Source of the DNA: Fodinibacter sp038330415
Lineage (GTDB): Bacteria > Actinomycetota > Actinomycetes > Actinomycetales > Dermatophilaceae
Assembly (NCBI GenBank): GCA_038330415.1
Contig: JBBQNZ010000020.1
Location: 1 to 38,428, forward strand
Length of the DNA stretch: 38,428 nucleotides
Direction of reading: 5' to 3'
A model generated the notes under the pieces. That model saw only the letters and a program-made list of their open reading frames with translations. It ran no database searches and had not been told where the DNA came from. The position numbers were made by a program, and so were the translations under genes. Below are positions 16,377-26,977 of this stretch, in pieces (the first letter of the stretch is position 1; the number at the start of each line of letters is the position of its first letter).

Positions 16377-17831
16377 GTGTCCAGCTCTGCTGAGGACGGT
16401 TTCAAGCAGCTCACTTCCCCGGAGGAGGTACTCGACTACATCAAGGACCAGGACGTCAAGTTCGTCGACATCCGGTTCTGCGACCTGCCGGGCGTCATGC
16501 AGCACTTCAACGTGCCCGCGCAGACGGTCGACATCGACTTCTTCACCAACGGCCAGATGTTCGACGGCTCGTCGATCCGCGGCTTCCAGGCGATCCACGA
16601 GTCCGACATGAAGCTCGTGCCCGACCCGAAGAGCGCCTACCTCGACCCGTTCCGGGCCGAGAAGACGCTGATCATGAACTTCTCGATCGTCGACCCGTTC
16701 ACCGGTGAGCCCTACAGCCGCGACCCGCGCAACATCGCCGCCAAGGCCGAGGCCTACCTCGCCTCCACCGGCATCGCCGACACCGCCTACTTCGGCGCCG
16801 AGGCCGAGTTCTACGTCTTCGACGACGTGCGCTTCGAGACCAAGCAGAACGCCAGCTACTACTACATCGACTCCGTCGAGGCGGCCTGGAACACCGGGCG
16901 CGCCGAGGAGGGCGGCAACCGCGGCTACAAGACGCGCTACAAGGGCGGCTACTTCCCCGTACCCCCGGTCGACCACTTCGCCGACACCCGCGACAAGATC
17001 TGCCTCAACCTCGCCGACGTGGGCCTGAGCGTCGAGCGCAGCCACCACGAGGTGGGCACCGCCGGCCAGCAGGAGATCAACTACCGCTTCGCCACGCTGC
17101 TGCAGAGCGGCGACGACATGATGAAGTTCAAGTACGTCGTCAAGAACACCGTGTGGGAGATGGGCAAGACCGCCACCTTCATGCCGAAGCCCATCTTCGG
17201 CGACAACGGTTCGGGCATGCACACTCACCAGTCGCTGTGGAAGAACGGCGAGCCGCTCTTCTACGACGAGCGCGGCTACGGCGGCCTGTCCGACCTCGCC
17301 CGCTGGTACATCGGCGGCCTGCTCAAGCACGCCCCGGCGCTGCTGGCGTTCACCAACCCGACGGTGAACTCCTACCACCGCCTGGTCCCCGGCTACGAGG
17401 CCCCGGTCAACCTGGTCTACTCCGCACGCAACCGGTCCGCCTGCGTGCGCATCCCGATCGCCGGCGACAGCCCCAAGGCCAAGCGCATCGAGTTCCGCAT
17501 CCCCGACCCGAGCTCGAACCCCTACCTGTGCTTCGCGGCGCAACTGATGGCGGGCCTGGACGGCATCAAGAACCGCATCGAGCCCCCGGACCCGGTCGAC
17601 AAGGACCTCTACGAGCTGCCGCCGGAGGAGCACGAGGCCATCGCGCAGGTGCCGGGCTCGCTGCCCGAGGTGCTGCTGGCGCTCGAGGCCGACCACGAGT
17701 TCCTGCTCGAGGGTGACGTCTTCACGACCGACCTCATCGAGACCTGGGTCGAGTGGAAGCGCAAGAACGAGGTCGACCCCATCCGGTTCCGGCCGCACCC
17801 GCACGAGTTCGAGATGTACTTCGATATCTGA
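16377..17831 (+). CDS. glnA: Glutamine synthetase type I (GSI-beta)
   Basis: This ATP-dependent enzyme makes glutamine from glutamate and ammonia and forms a dodecamer in the cytoplasm. The 484 residues show the N-terminal domain (FVDIRFCDLPGVMQHFNVPA), the latch FFTNGQMFDGSSIRGF, GAEAEFYVFD (metal Glu), the GSGMHTHQSLWKNG ATP-binding signature, NRSACVRIP, and the adenylylation segment DLYELPPEE with Tyr412. That makes it a GSI-beta enzyme subject to adenylylation. The GTG start has AGGAGGT seven bases upstream. A GlnR box in the promoter indicates nitrogen control. A large inverted repeat follows the stop codon. Confidence 0.97.
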   Translation: MSSSAEDGFKQLTSPEEVLDYIKDQDVKFVDIRFCDLPGVMQHFNVPAQTVDIDFFTNGQMFDGSSIRGFQAIHESDMKLVPDPKSAYLDPFRAEKTLIMNFSIVDPFTGEPYSRDPRNIAAKAEAYLASTGIADTAYFGAEAEFYVFDDVRFETKQNASYYYIDSVEAAWNTGRAEEGGNRGYKTRYKGGYFPVPPVDHFADTRDKICLNLADVGLSVERSHHEVGTAGQQEINYRFATLLQSGDDMMKFKYVVKNTVWEMGKTATFMPKPIFGDNGSGMHTHQSLWKNGEPLFYDERGYGGLSDLARWYIGGLLKHAPALLAFTNPTVNSYHRLVPGYEAPVNLVYSARNRSACVRIPIAGDSPKAKRIEFRIPDPSSNPYLCFAAQLMAGLDGIKNRIEPPDPVDKDLYELPPEEHEAIAQVPGSLPEVLLALEADHEFLLEGDVFTTDLIETWVEWKRKNEVDPIRFRPHPHEFEMYFDI

Positions 17832-17874
17832 GCAAACCCGCAGGTCAAAGCGCTATTCAGCCTGGTCAGTCCTT

Positions 17875-17930
17875 GACGAGTCCTCACGAGCGATCAACGC
17901 CGCAGCGACGGCCGCTCGTGAGGACTCGTC
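17875..17930. repeat. 18-bp perfect inverted repeat downstream of glnA
   Basis: GACGAGTCCTCACGAGCG (17875-17892) recurs as its reverse complement at 17913-17930 with a 20-base loop, 44 bases after the glnA stop. It is a likely glnA terminator, although without a T-tract. Its size and arm length resemble the repeat at 8992. The remaining part of the 271-base gap up to 18102 shows only the LysR promoter. Confidence 0.72.
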
Positions 17931-18090
17931 GGCCTCCGGCCACGGATGCCCGTGGCTGTCGACCGTCGGCGGCTTGCAGCAGGGGTCGCGGGTGCCGGCG
18001 CCACCTCTCCCCCCCAGGGCTCGTGAGGAGCGGGGCAGGTGGTCGCGGGTCGAGGGAAGAACGGCTGTCCGACCTCAGCGCCTTCCCTCC

Positions 18091-18096
18091 TAGGTT
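18091..18096 (+). promoter_or_regulatory. -10 element TAGGTT, leaderless promoter
   Basis: TAGGTT lies six bases before the GTG at 18103 of the LysR gene; no ribosome binding site is present. Confidence 0.5.
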
Positions 18097-18102
18097 GACC
18101 GG

Positions 18103-19060
18103 GTGACCCCGACCCAGCTCCGCGCCTTCGCCGGCGTGGTGAGACTGGGGTCGGTGAAGGCCGCGGCCAGGGAGATCGGGGTCAGCGAAGCGGCCATCTC
18201 GATGCACGTCGCGCAGCTGCGCAAGGAGTTCGACGACCTGCTCTTCACCCGCACTTGCGTCCGGGCTGGCCTTCACCCCGGGCGGGTTGCGGCTGGCCAG
18301 CCGAGCGGTCGAGATCCTCGGACTCCAGGACCGCACGGTCCGCGAGGTCAGCCAGGCCGGCGACGGCCGGCGGGTGCTGCGGGTGGCGACCTCGAGCCTC
18401 TTCGCCGAGCACGCCGCCCCCGGCCTGATCGACCTCTTCACCAGCCGTGCGGCCGACCTCGAGGTCGAGCTCAGCGTGCACCCGGTCGCTCACTTCCCCG
18501 CACTGCTCGCGGCCCGCAACGTCGACGTGGCGATCGGTCCGGCATCGAGCGCCCCGCTCGACGGGTTCGTGCAGCAGCAGGTGCTCGTCTACGAGGTGAT
18601 CACCGTCGCCCGTCCCGACCACCCGCTGGCCGGTCGTGTGCCGACCCACGAGCAGGTTCGTCACCAGACCTGGTGCCTGGGCCCGTCCGCCATCAACGAC
18701 GACGGGCTGGTGCCCGTGGCCCTTCGACGACTCGGTGTCCCCGAGCAGCAACAGCGCATCTTCCAGAGCAACGCGGCTGCCCTCGAGGAGACCAAACGCA
18801 GTGACGGACTGTCCCTGGCGCTGCGCTTCGCGGTCTCCGGCGACCTCACAGCGGGACGGCTGGTGACCCTAGAGGGTCCTGGCCTGAGCGCGAAGGGTCG
18901 GTGGTCGGCGATGGCCCTGCCCCCGCCCGACCAGACCGCCTCGGCCGCCGAGCTGCTGCGCTTCATCACCACCCCACGCGCCACCCAGGCCATGGTTCGA
19001 GGCGCCGGGGTGAACCTGGGCCGGTTCAAGCCGGCCGTCCACGTCACCCTCTGGAGCTAG
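18103..19060 (+). pseudogene. LysR family regulator, frameshifted
   Basis: The first ~51 codons (MTPTQLRAFAGVVRLGSVKAAAREIGVSEAAIS...) are a LysR helix-turn-helix. At about 18255 the frame breaks, and the rest of the protein (ASGLAFTPGGLRLASRAVEILG to LGRFKPAVHVTLWS) continues in another frame. Removing one T of the TT at 18255-18256 restores a normal LysR of 318 residues, with TASGLAFTPGG at the join. The fault is therefore a one-base insertion, real or a sequencing error. The gene converges with coxE, overlapping its corrected end by 17 bases. LysR regulators control CO dehydrogenase operons in other actinobacteria, so this is a candidate cox regulator. Confidence 0.85.
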
Positions 19061-20272
19061 CCGGGCGGCTCGCGGTGGCGCCGGCGATCGCGTCGAAGTC
19101 AGTCCACTCAGGGTGTCCGCAGGCAGGAACGCGTCGCAGTAGGGAAGCGCGGCCGCCATCGGGCCGACCAGCGGCTGGTAGCCGACCGCTCCGGCCCGCG
19201 GGTTGAGCCACACGATCCGTCGGGCTCGGCGCCGGGCGCGCGCCATCACGGCGGCGAGGTCGGCCGGGTCGCCGCTGTCCCAGCCGTCGGACGCGATCAC
19301 CAGGACACCACCGCGGACCGCGTTGCCGTGCCTCGACACCAGCAGCTCCCGCAGGCAGGAGGCCAGGTGGGTGCCGCCGAACCGGTCGGTCACCTGCTCC
19401 CCCGCCAGTGCGACTGCCGCGGCGGCCGACTGGTGCGAGAGGGCCGGGGTCAGTCGGGTCAGCGAGGTGGAGAAGGCGAACGTCTCGGCCCTGCGGGTGC
19501 GCGCGAACGCCCGCATCAGGTGCAGGTAGGCGGTGGAGTAGCTCTGCATCGACTGGCTGACGTCGCAGACCAGCGTGACGGTCAGGGGGCGACGCACGGG
19601 GTGGTAGCGCTGGAGCTCCATGGGCTCCCAGCCGGTACGCCGGGAGGCGGCGATCGTCTCGCGCAACGCGATGCGGTGACCTGCTGGCCGGACCCGCTGG
19701 CGCCGGCTCTGCCGTGTCGGCCAGCGCGGCGCTGACTCCTCCAGCCACCGGCCGAGCATGGCCAGCTCCGCCTCGTCGAGCGCCTCGAGCGGGGTGTCGG
19801 CGATCCGCGCCACCGCGCTCGGCAGCAGCTCGGGCAGCGCCCGCTCGCGGCCCTCCTGGTCGTCGGCCGGCACGGTCCGAGGCAGCAGCTGCCAGGGCAG
19901 GTCGCCGGTGACGTCGCCTCCGGACGACGCGCCGTCCACCGGAGCCAGGACGTCCTCGGTCGACTCGGCCTCGGTGGCCGTCCTGCGGGCGTGCGGGTCG
20001 ACCGGGAGCACCGCGTCGCCGAAGACCGCCTCGAAGACGGCGTCGAACACCGCCAGGTCGTGCTGGCGGTTGACCAGCGTGAGCCGGGCCAGCCAGTACA
20101 GCGAGTGCACCTGCACCGGCGGCGCGACGTCGAGCGCCTCCGCGAACGCCGACATCGACCGGAGGGTGACCGGCACGCCGGCGGCGCGCAGCCGGTGGCC
20201 GAGGGCAGCCACCAGGGCCGCGCGGTCGATGCCGGCCAGCACCGGGGCCGGCGTCCGCGCGAAGGTGTCCAC
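19044..20272 (-). pseudogene. coxE: CoxE-type VWA domain protein, frameshift near the 3' end
   Basis: This is a CO dehydrogenase maturation protein with a von Willebrand A domain. The N-terminal ~215 residues are a CoxE helical region. The MIDAS motif is DVSQS in LTVTLVCDVSQSMQ, with the later GGTHLAS and ASDGWDSGDP. The frame breaks after FLPADTLS: one missing base near 19107 is needed to read on into WTDFDAIAGATASRPASSRG and stop at 19044, giving 409 residues. Without the repair the frame runs on to 18869 with a meaningless tail. With CoxD it is thought to help install the copper/sulfur part of the active site. The start is a GTG four bases after the coxD stop. The break may be a sequencing error. 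Confidence 0.85.
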
Positions 20273-20276
20273 CTCG

Positions 20277-21149
20277 TCAGCCGAACGCGTAGGTCTCGAG
20301 GGAGGCGAGCACGAGGTCCCGGTCGTCGGGGGTCTTGGCCAGCGCCCTCAGCGCCGGCACCACCACCTCCCGGACCAGCTCGGTCGCCCCCAGCGCTGAG
20401 AGCGCCGCGACCCAGTTGATCGCCTCGGCCACCCCGGGCGGCTTGTCCATGTCCTGCTCACGCACGTGGCCGACGAACTGGGCGGCCGACTCGATCAGCG
20501 CCAGGTTCGCCCCCGGCGCCTTGCGACGCAGGATCGCGACGACCCGGGCCAGGTCGGGGTACTCGAGCCAGTGGTAGAGGCAGCGCCGCCGCAGCGCGTC
20601 GTGCAGGTCGCGGCTCCGGTTGGAGGTCAGCACCACGATCGGCGGCCGGGCTGCCGTGAACGTGCCCAGCTCGGGCACGGTCACCGACCCTTCCCCGAGC
20701 GCCTCCAGCAGCAGCGCCTCGAACTCGTCGTCGGCTCGGTCGACCTCGTCGATGAGCAGAACCGGCGCGCGCGGGCCGTCGTGGCGGATGCAGCGCAGGA
20801 TCGGCCGCTCGACGAGGTACTCCTCGCTGAACAGCTCGGCCTCCCCGATCCGCTCGTGCTGCGACTCTGCGATCCTGATGGCCAGCAGCTGGCGTTGGTG
20901 GTTCCAGTCGTAGAGCGCCTCACTCGCGGTGAGCCCCTCGTAGCACTGGAGGCGCACCAGGGGTGCGTCGAGTGCCTTCGCGAGCACCTGGGCCGCGGCG
21001 GTCTTGCCCACCCCGGGCTCCCCCTCGAGCAGCAGCGGCAGGCCCAGGCGCAGGGTGAGGAAGACCGCGGTCGCCATCCCCTCGTCGGCGAGGTAGCCGT
21101 GGTCGTCGAACCGTCGGCGGACCTCCTCGGCGGACGACAGGTCCGTCAT
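20277..21149 (-). CDS. coxD: CoxD-type MoxR AAA+ ATPase
   Basis: A 290-residue AAA+ chaperone of the MoxR type that works with CoxE in building the CuSMo site of CO dehydrogenase. Walker A is GEPGVGKT (about 41-48) and Walker B is VLLIDEVD (about 129-136); TSNRSRDLHDALRRRC carries the sensor 1 and arginine-finger region. The ATG has a GAGGA site upstream. It lies between coxF and coxE in the same direction; the 73-base gap to coxF holds no other gene. Predicted cytoplasmic. Confidence 0.93.
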   Translation of the reverse strand: MTDLSSAEEVRRRFDDHGYLADEGMATAVFLTLRLGLPLLLEGEPGVGKTAAAQVLAKALDAPLVRLQCYEGLTASEALYDWNHQRQLLAIRIAESQHERIGEAELFSEEYLVERPILRCIRHDGPRAPVLLIDEVDRADDEFEALLLEALGEGSVTVPELGTFTAARPPIVVLTSNRSRDLHDALRRRCLYHWLEYPDLARVVAILRRKAPGANLALIESAAQFVGHVREQDMDKPPGVAEAINWVAALSALGATELVREVVVPALRALAKTPDDRDLVLASLETYAFG

Positions 21150-21222
21150 CGGTCGTCCTCGGACGAAGCGCCCTGACCGGGCCGGGGGGACCCGCCGACG
21201 GCGAGCACCCGGGCGGGGACGC

Positions 21223-22107
21223 TCACGGGGCGTTGTCTGCCACGAAGCGGTCGCGGCAGCCGGTCATGCAGAACCAGTGGTCGACACCGCCCACCACGGC
21301 GTGCGAGGTGTCGGGGCCGACGGTGACGGTCATCCCGCACACCGGGTCCACGGCCTGGGCGGGTGGCGGTGCCTCGTGTTCCTGAGGTGCTGGCACCATG
21401 CCGTCGACCCGGATGCTGCGGATGATCGCGCCCACGATCGACAGTCCCACCTCGGGCGCGGTGCGCGCGCCGATGTCGAGCCCGACGTGCACGTGCACCC
21501 GCGCGGCCTCCGCCGGGGTCAGCTGCAGGTCGGCCAGCAGCGCCGTGCCACGGGTGCGGCTGCAGACCACCCCCACGAACCCGGCTTCGCCCTCGAGCGC
21601 CGCCCGGATCTCTGCGGCCTCGTCGCCTCCGTGGATGGACACGACCACGGCGGTCGCCGGCCGGCCGAGCGTCTCGCCCCGCTCGACCACGAAGCCGAGC
21701 AGCCGCGCGATGTCGGCCACGGCATCGGCCACCGGGGAGGTGCCGACCAGGTGTAGGAGCGGCGAGGGCAGGAGCGGCTCGAGGTAGATCTCGAGCGCGC
21801 CACCCGACAGACACGGGTTGACCACGATGCTGGCACCGGGAGACTCCGGGAAGACGTCGTCACCGTCGGGGAGCACGCGCAGCAACATGCTCTCCCCCGA
21901 GCCGAGGGCGTCCAGTGCCGCCGTCCGCACGGATCCGGCGGCGCAGTGTCCACCGACGAAGCCCTCGATGGAGCCGTCGGCCAGGATGATCGCGCGGTCG
22001 CCCGGCCGGGCCGAGCTGGGCTCCTGGGCGCGCACCACCGTGGCCTGGACGAAGGGCACGCCGGTCGTGCTGAGCTCGTCGATCCGCGCCGACAGTGTCG
22101 TGGTCAT
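21223..22107 (-). CDS. coxF: XdhC/CoxF family maturation protein fused to a YHS domain
   Basis: A 294-residue protein. The N-terminal part has the XdhC/CoxI motifs (PGDRAIILADGSIEGFVGGHCA, about 36-57), followed by the Rossmann-like XdhC C-terminal domain with HVGLDIGARTAPEVGLSIVG (about 196-215). This family loads or sulfurates the molybdenum cofactor. The last ~45 residues (DPVCGMTVTVGPDTSHA... HWFCMTGCRDRF) form a YHS domain, which in other proteins binds metal. The start at 22107 is 11 bases past coxL; a reading frame reaching 22158 would overlap coxL and is rejected. The YHS fusion could handle copper for the active site, which is inference. Confidence 0.88.
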   Translation of the reverse strand: MTTTLSARIDELSTTGVPFVQATVVRAQEPSSARPGDRAIILADGSIEGFVGGHCAAGSVRTAALDALGSGESMLLRVLPDGDDVFPESPGASIVVNPCLSGGALEIYLEPLLPSPLLHLVGTSPVADAVADIARLLGFVVERGETLGRPATAVVVSIHGGDEAAEIRAALEGEAGFVGVVCSRTRGTALLADLQLTPAEAARVHVHVGLDIGARTAPEVGLSIVGAIIRSIRVDGMVPAPQEHEAPPPAQAVDPVCGMTVTVGPDTSHAVVGGVDHWFCMTGCRDRFVADNAP

Positions 22108-22118
22108 CGTCGGCCCCG

Positions 22119-24532
<2,414 letters not shown>

Positions 24533-24536
<4 letters not shown>

Positions 24537-25039
24537 GACTCACTTCCTACGGTCGAGGCGGCGGCAGCGTCGTGCGCGGCCCGCTCGTGCTCGGCCGCCC
24601 ACTGCACCGAGCGGACGATCGTGGTGTAGCCGGTGCACCGGCAGATCTGCCCCGAGATCGCCTCACGGATGGTGTGCTCGCTCGGGTCGGGGTCGCGGTC
24701 GAGCAGGGCTCGGGCGGTCATCAGCATGCCGGGCGTGCAGAACCCGCACTGCAGACCGTGGCAGCGCATGAAGCCCTCCTGCACCGGGTCGAGCACCCCG
24801 TCGGTCTCGAGGCCCTCCACCGTGCGGACCTCGCGGCCGCCGGCCATCGCTGCCAGGACGGTGCAGGTCTTGACCGGCTCCCCGTCGAGCCAGGCGACGC
24901 ACACGCCGCAGTTGCTGGTGTCGCAGCCCCAGTGGGTGCCGGTGAGCCCGAGCTCGTCGCGCAGGAAGTGCACGAGCAGCATCCGACCCTCGATCTCGCG
25001 CGTGACGGTCTCCCCGTTGACGCTCATCGTGACCTGCAT
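24533..25039 (-). CDS. coxS: CO dehydrogenase small iron-sulfur subunit
   Basis: A 168-residue [2Fe-2S] protein. The N-terminal plant-type ferredoxin cluster is held by C39, C44, C47 and C59 (GCDTSNCGVC...C). The second, helical-domain cluster is held by C98, C101, C133 and C135 (GLQCGFC ... CRC). Electrons flow from the molybdenum site to CoxM through these clusters. The ATG at 25039 begins one base after the coxM stop and the end overlaps coxL by four bases, so all three subunits are translationally linked. The C-terminal ~15 residues are Ala-rich and poorly conserved. Confidence 0.96.
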
Positions 25040-25040
25040 G

Positions 25041-25949
25041 TCAGCCGTTCCTCCTGTCGTGGCCCTGGTCGCCGGCGATGCCTGCGCGGATGCGTTCGAC
25101 CGCCGTGCGCAGGGTGCGTCGGGTGAGCTCGTCGGCGAGGTGCCGCTTGTAGTCGGCGTTCCCACGGTTGTCGGTGGTGGGAGAGCAGCCCTCGGCAGCG
25201 AGCGCACCCGCTCGCGCGAAGAGCTCGTCGGACGGCGGCTGACCTCGCAGCACCTCGGAGATGGCGGGCAGGCCGGTGGTGTTGGGACCGACGGCGGCGA
25301 GCCCGACCCGCGCGTCGGAGATGACGTCGCCGTCCATCCACACCGCGGCCCCGGCGGACGTCACCGCCCAGTCCCCGGCCCTCCGCTCGACCTTGGCGTA
25401 GGCGCTGGAGCCGTTGGGCCGCACCGGGATCCGGACCTCGGTCAGCATCTCGTCGTGCTCGACGGCTGTCTCGTAGGGTCCCCGGTGGAACTCCTCCATG
25501 GTGACCACCCGTTCGCCCGCGGCGTTGCGGATCACGCAGCTGGCATCGAGGGCGGTGCACACGGCGGTGAGGTCCTCCGACGGGTCCGCCTGGCAGAGCG
25601 ACCCGCCGATGGTGCCGCGGTTGCGCACCACGGGGTCGGCGATCACGGCCTCCGCGTCAGCGAAGATCGGGAAGAGCGCCGCGAGCTCTGGTGACTCCAG
25701 GAGCTCGCGGTGGCGCGTCATCGCCCCGATCCGGACCTCGTCCGCACCCACCCGCACGTAGCCGAGCTCGTCGTGCAGGTCGTTGATGTCGATGACGTAC
25801 TCGAGGTTGGCCAGCCGCAGCTTCATCATCGGCAGGAGGCTGTGGCCGCCGGCGATCAGCCGGGCCTCACTGCCGAGGCGTTCGAGCAGCCCGATGGCGT
25901 GCTCAACGCTGGTGGCTCGTTCGTACTCGAACGGGGCGGGAACCTGCAT
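25041..25949 (-). CDS. coxM: CO dehydrogenase medium FAD subunit
   Basis: The 302-residue flavoprotein that takes electrons from CoxS and passes them to quinones. It has the two FAD-binding motifs of the family, AGGHSLLPMMK (about 33-43) and TIGGSL (about 111-116), and the C-terminal CO dehydrogenase flavoprotein domain. It is the first gene of the operon. GGGAGGT (25955-25961) lies five bases before the ATG, and two palindromes lie directly upstream of that site. Confidence 0.95.
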   Translation of the reverse strand: MQVPAPFEYERATSVEHAIGLLERLGSEARLIAGGHSLLPMMKLRLANLEYVIDINDLHDELGYVRVGADEVRIGAMTRHRELLESPELAALFPIFADAEAVIADPVVRNRGTIGGSLCQADPSEDLTAVCTALDASCVIRNAAGERVVTMEEFHRGPYETAVEHDEMLTEVRIPVRPNGSSAYAKVERRAGDWAVTSAGAAVWMDGDVISDARVGLAAVGPNTTGLPAISEVLRGQPPSDELFARAGALAAEGCSPTTDNRGNADYKRHLADELTRRTLRTAVERIRAGIAGDQGHDRRNG

Positions 25950-25961
25950 CTGCGACCTCCC

Positions 25962-25973
25962 AGTGGTACCACT
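25962..25973. promoter_or_regulatory. Perfect palindrome AGTGGTACCACT
   Basis: A 12-bp perfect palindrome touching the coxM ribosome binding site. It may be an operator or an RNA hairpin that affects access to the ribosome binding site. Confidence 0.45.
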
Positions 25974-25988
25974 GTGACTGCGGTCACA
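25973..25988. promoter_or_regulatory. CRP/FNR-like palindrome upstream of coxM
   Basis: TGTGA-CTGCGG-TCACA matches the TGTGA-N6-TCACA consensus of CRP-family regulators exactly. Its centre is 31 bases before the coxM ATG. That is too close for ordinary activation unless the transcript is leaderless or the start is unusual, so repression or regulation of the divergent gene is also possible. Confidence 0.55.
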
Positions 25989-26149
25989 TGACTCTCGCCC
26001 TCCGCCGCCCGGTCGTCAACGTCCACCTCAGCAAAGTGTTGATTTGGTTCACCGGAAGCCGACGGGCACAGAGCCATGCGGTGCGAGTGCGAGATGTGAC
26101 CCGACACCTGACCGACCGGGCCGGATCAGGCCCTGACCCGCAGCGTCCC

Positions 26150-26185
26150 GACGCCCCCGCCAGACCCATCTCTGGCGGGGGCGTC
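26150..26185 (+). terminator. Strong stem-loop in a divergent intergenic region
   Basis: GACGCCCCCGCCAGA (26150-26164) pairs perfectly with its reverse complement (26171-26185) over a 6-base loop. It lies between coxM and the response regulator, which point away from each other, so no annotated gene ends here. It may end a short unannotated RNA. In the 305-base gap I also see the two palindromes near coxM and the -10 at 26221. Confidence 0.75.
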
Positions 26186-26220
26186 GCCGCGCCGGTGCCG
26201 CCGAGCACAGGCCCGCCTCC

Positions 26221-26226
26221 TACGCT
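26221..26226 (+). promoter_or_regulatory. -10 element TACGCT of the response regulator gene
   Basis: TACGCT lies 28 bases before the GTG at 26255, giving a short leader that contains the AGGAGGT ribosome binding site at 26243-26249. Confidence 0.45.
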
Positions 26227-26254
26227 GGGGTCGAACCCGACCAGGAGGTCCCCC

Positions 26255-26977
26255 GTGGCCCGACGCGTGCTCGTCGTCGACGACGAGCCGGAGATCCGCG
26301 CGGTGCTGCGCGCCTACCTCGAGCACGACGGCTTCGTGGTCTCCGAGGCGGGCACCGGCGCGGAGGCGCTGCGCCGGGCGCTGGCGACCGACGGCACCGA
26401 GCCTGACGTCGTGCTGCTCGACATCGGCCTGCCCGACCTCGACGGCCTCGAGGTGCTGCGCACCATCCGGAGGGCCTCCGACGTCTACGTCGTGCTGGTG
26501 ACGGCCCGCGCCGACGAGGTCGACACGCTCGTCGGGCTGCGCACCGGCGCGGACGACTACGTCACCAAGCCGTTCTCCCCCCGTGAGGTCGTCGCCCGGG
26601 TGGGGACGGTGCTGCGACGGTCCGCGGCGCGTGGCGCTGCCACCCCCGACGACGACCACGTGCTGCGCTTCGAGGAGCTCACCCTCGACGAGCGCCGACG
26701 TGAGCTCGCGGTCGCCGGTGCCGAGGTACGCCTGTCGAGCCTCGAGTTCGACCTGCTGCACGCTCTGGCGTCCTCACCGGGTCGGGTGTTCTCGCGTGCT
26801 CAGCTCCTCGAGGACGTGTGGGGCTATGACTTCTACGGCGACGAGCGGGTCGTCGACGTCCACGTGCGCAGCCTGCGCCACGCGCTCGGTGACGACGCGA
26901 GCGACCCCCGCGTCATCGGCACGGTGCGGGGCGTCGGCTACAAGTTCCTCCTCCGCCCGGTCGGGAGCCCCTCGTGA
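26255..26977 (+). CDS. OmpR/PhoB family response regulator
   Basis: A 240-residue two-component regulator. The receiver domain (about 4-118) has the acid pocket D9/D10, phosphorylated Asp56 (VVLLDIGLPD), T/S switch (VTAR) and Lys in VTKPF. The C-terminal winged-helix DNA-binding domain (about 140-235) has EFDLLHALASSPGRVFSRAQLL and VDVHVRSLRHAL, as in OmpR proteins. The GTG is preceded by AGGAGGT; a longer in-frame extension upstream has no family match. It overlaps its kinase gene by four bases (GTGA). Confidence 0.93.
   Translation: MARRVLVVDDEPEIRAVLRAYLEHDGFVVSEAGTGAEALRRALATDGTEPDVVLLDIGLPDLDGLEVLRTIRRASDVYVVLVTARADEVDTLVGLRTGADDYVTKPFSPREVVARVGTVLRRSAARGAATPDDDHVLRFEELTLDERRRELAVAGAEVRLSSLEFDLLHALASSPGRVFSRAQLLEDVWGYDFYGDERVVDVHVRSLRHALGDDASDPRVIGTVRGVGYKFLLRPVGSPS

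Noticed and set aside
16236..17804. 522-codon open frame on the minus strand
   Set aside because: It is fully antisense to glnA, whose product matches the family end to end.
18869..19106. Extended tail of coxE in its first frame
   Set aside because: It runs antisense into the LysR gene and gives a low-complexity sequence. The family-like ending is in another frame, so this tail results from a frameshift.
25988..26254. In-frame N-terminal extension of the response regulator
   Set aside because: It would cross a strong stem-loop, has no family match, and the GTG at 26255 has an excellent ribosome binding site.
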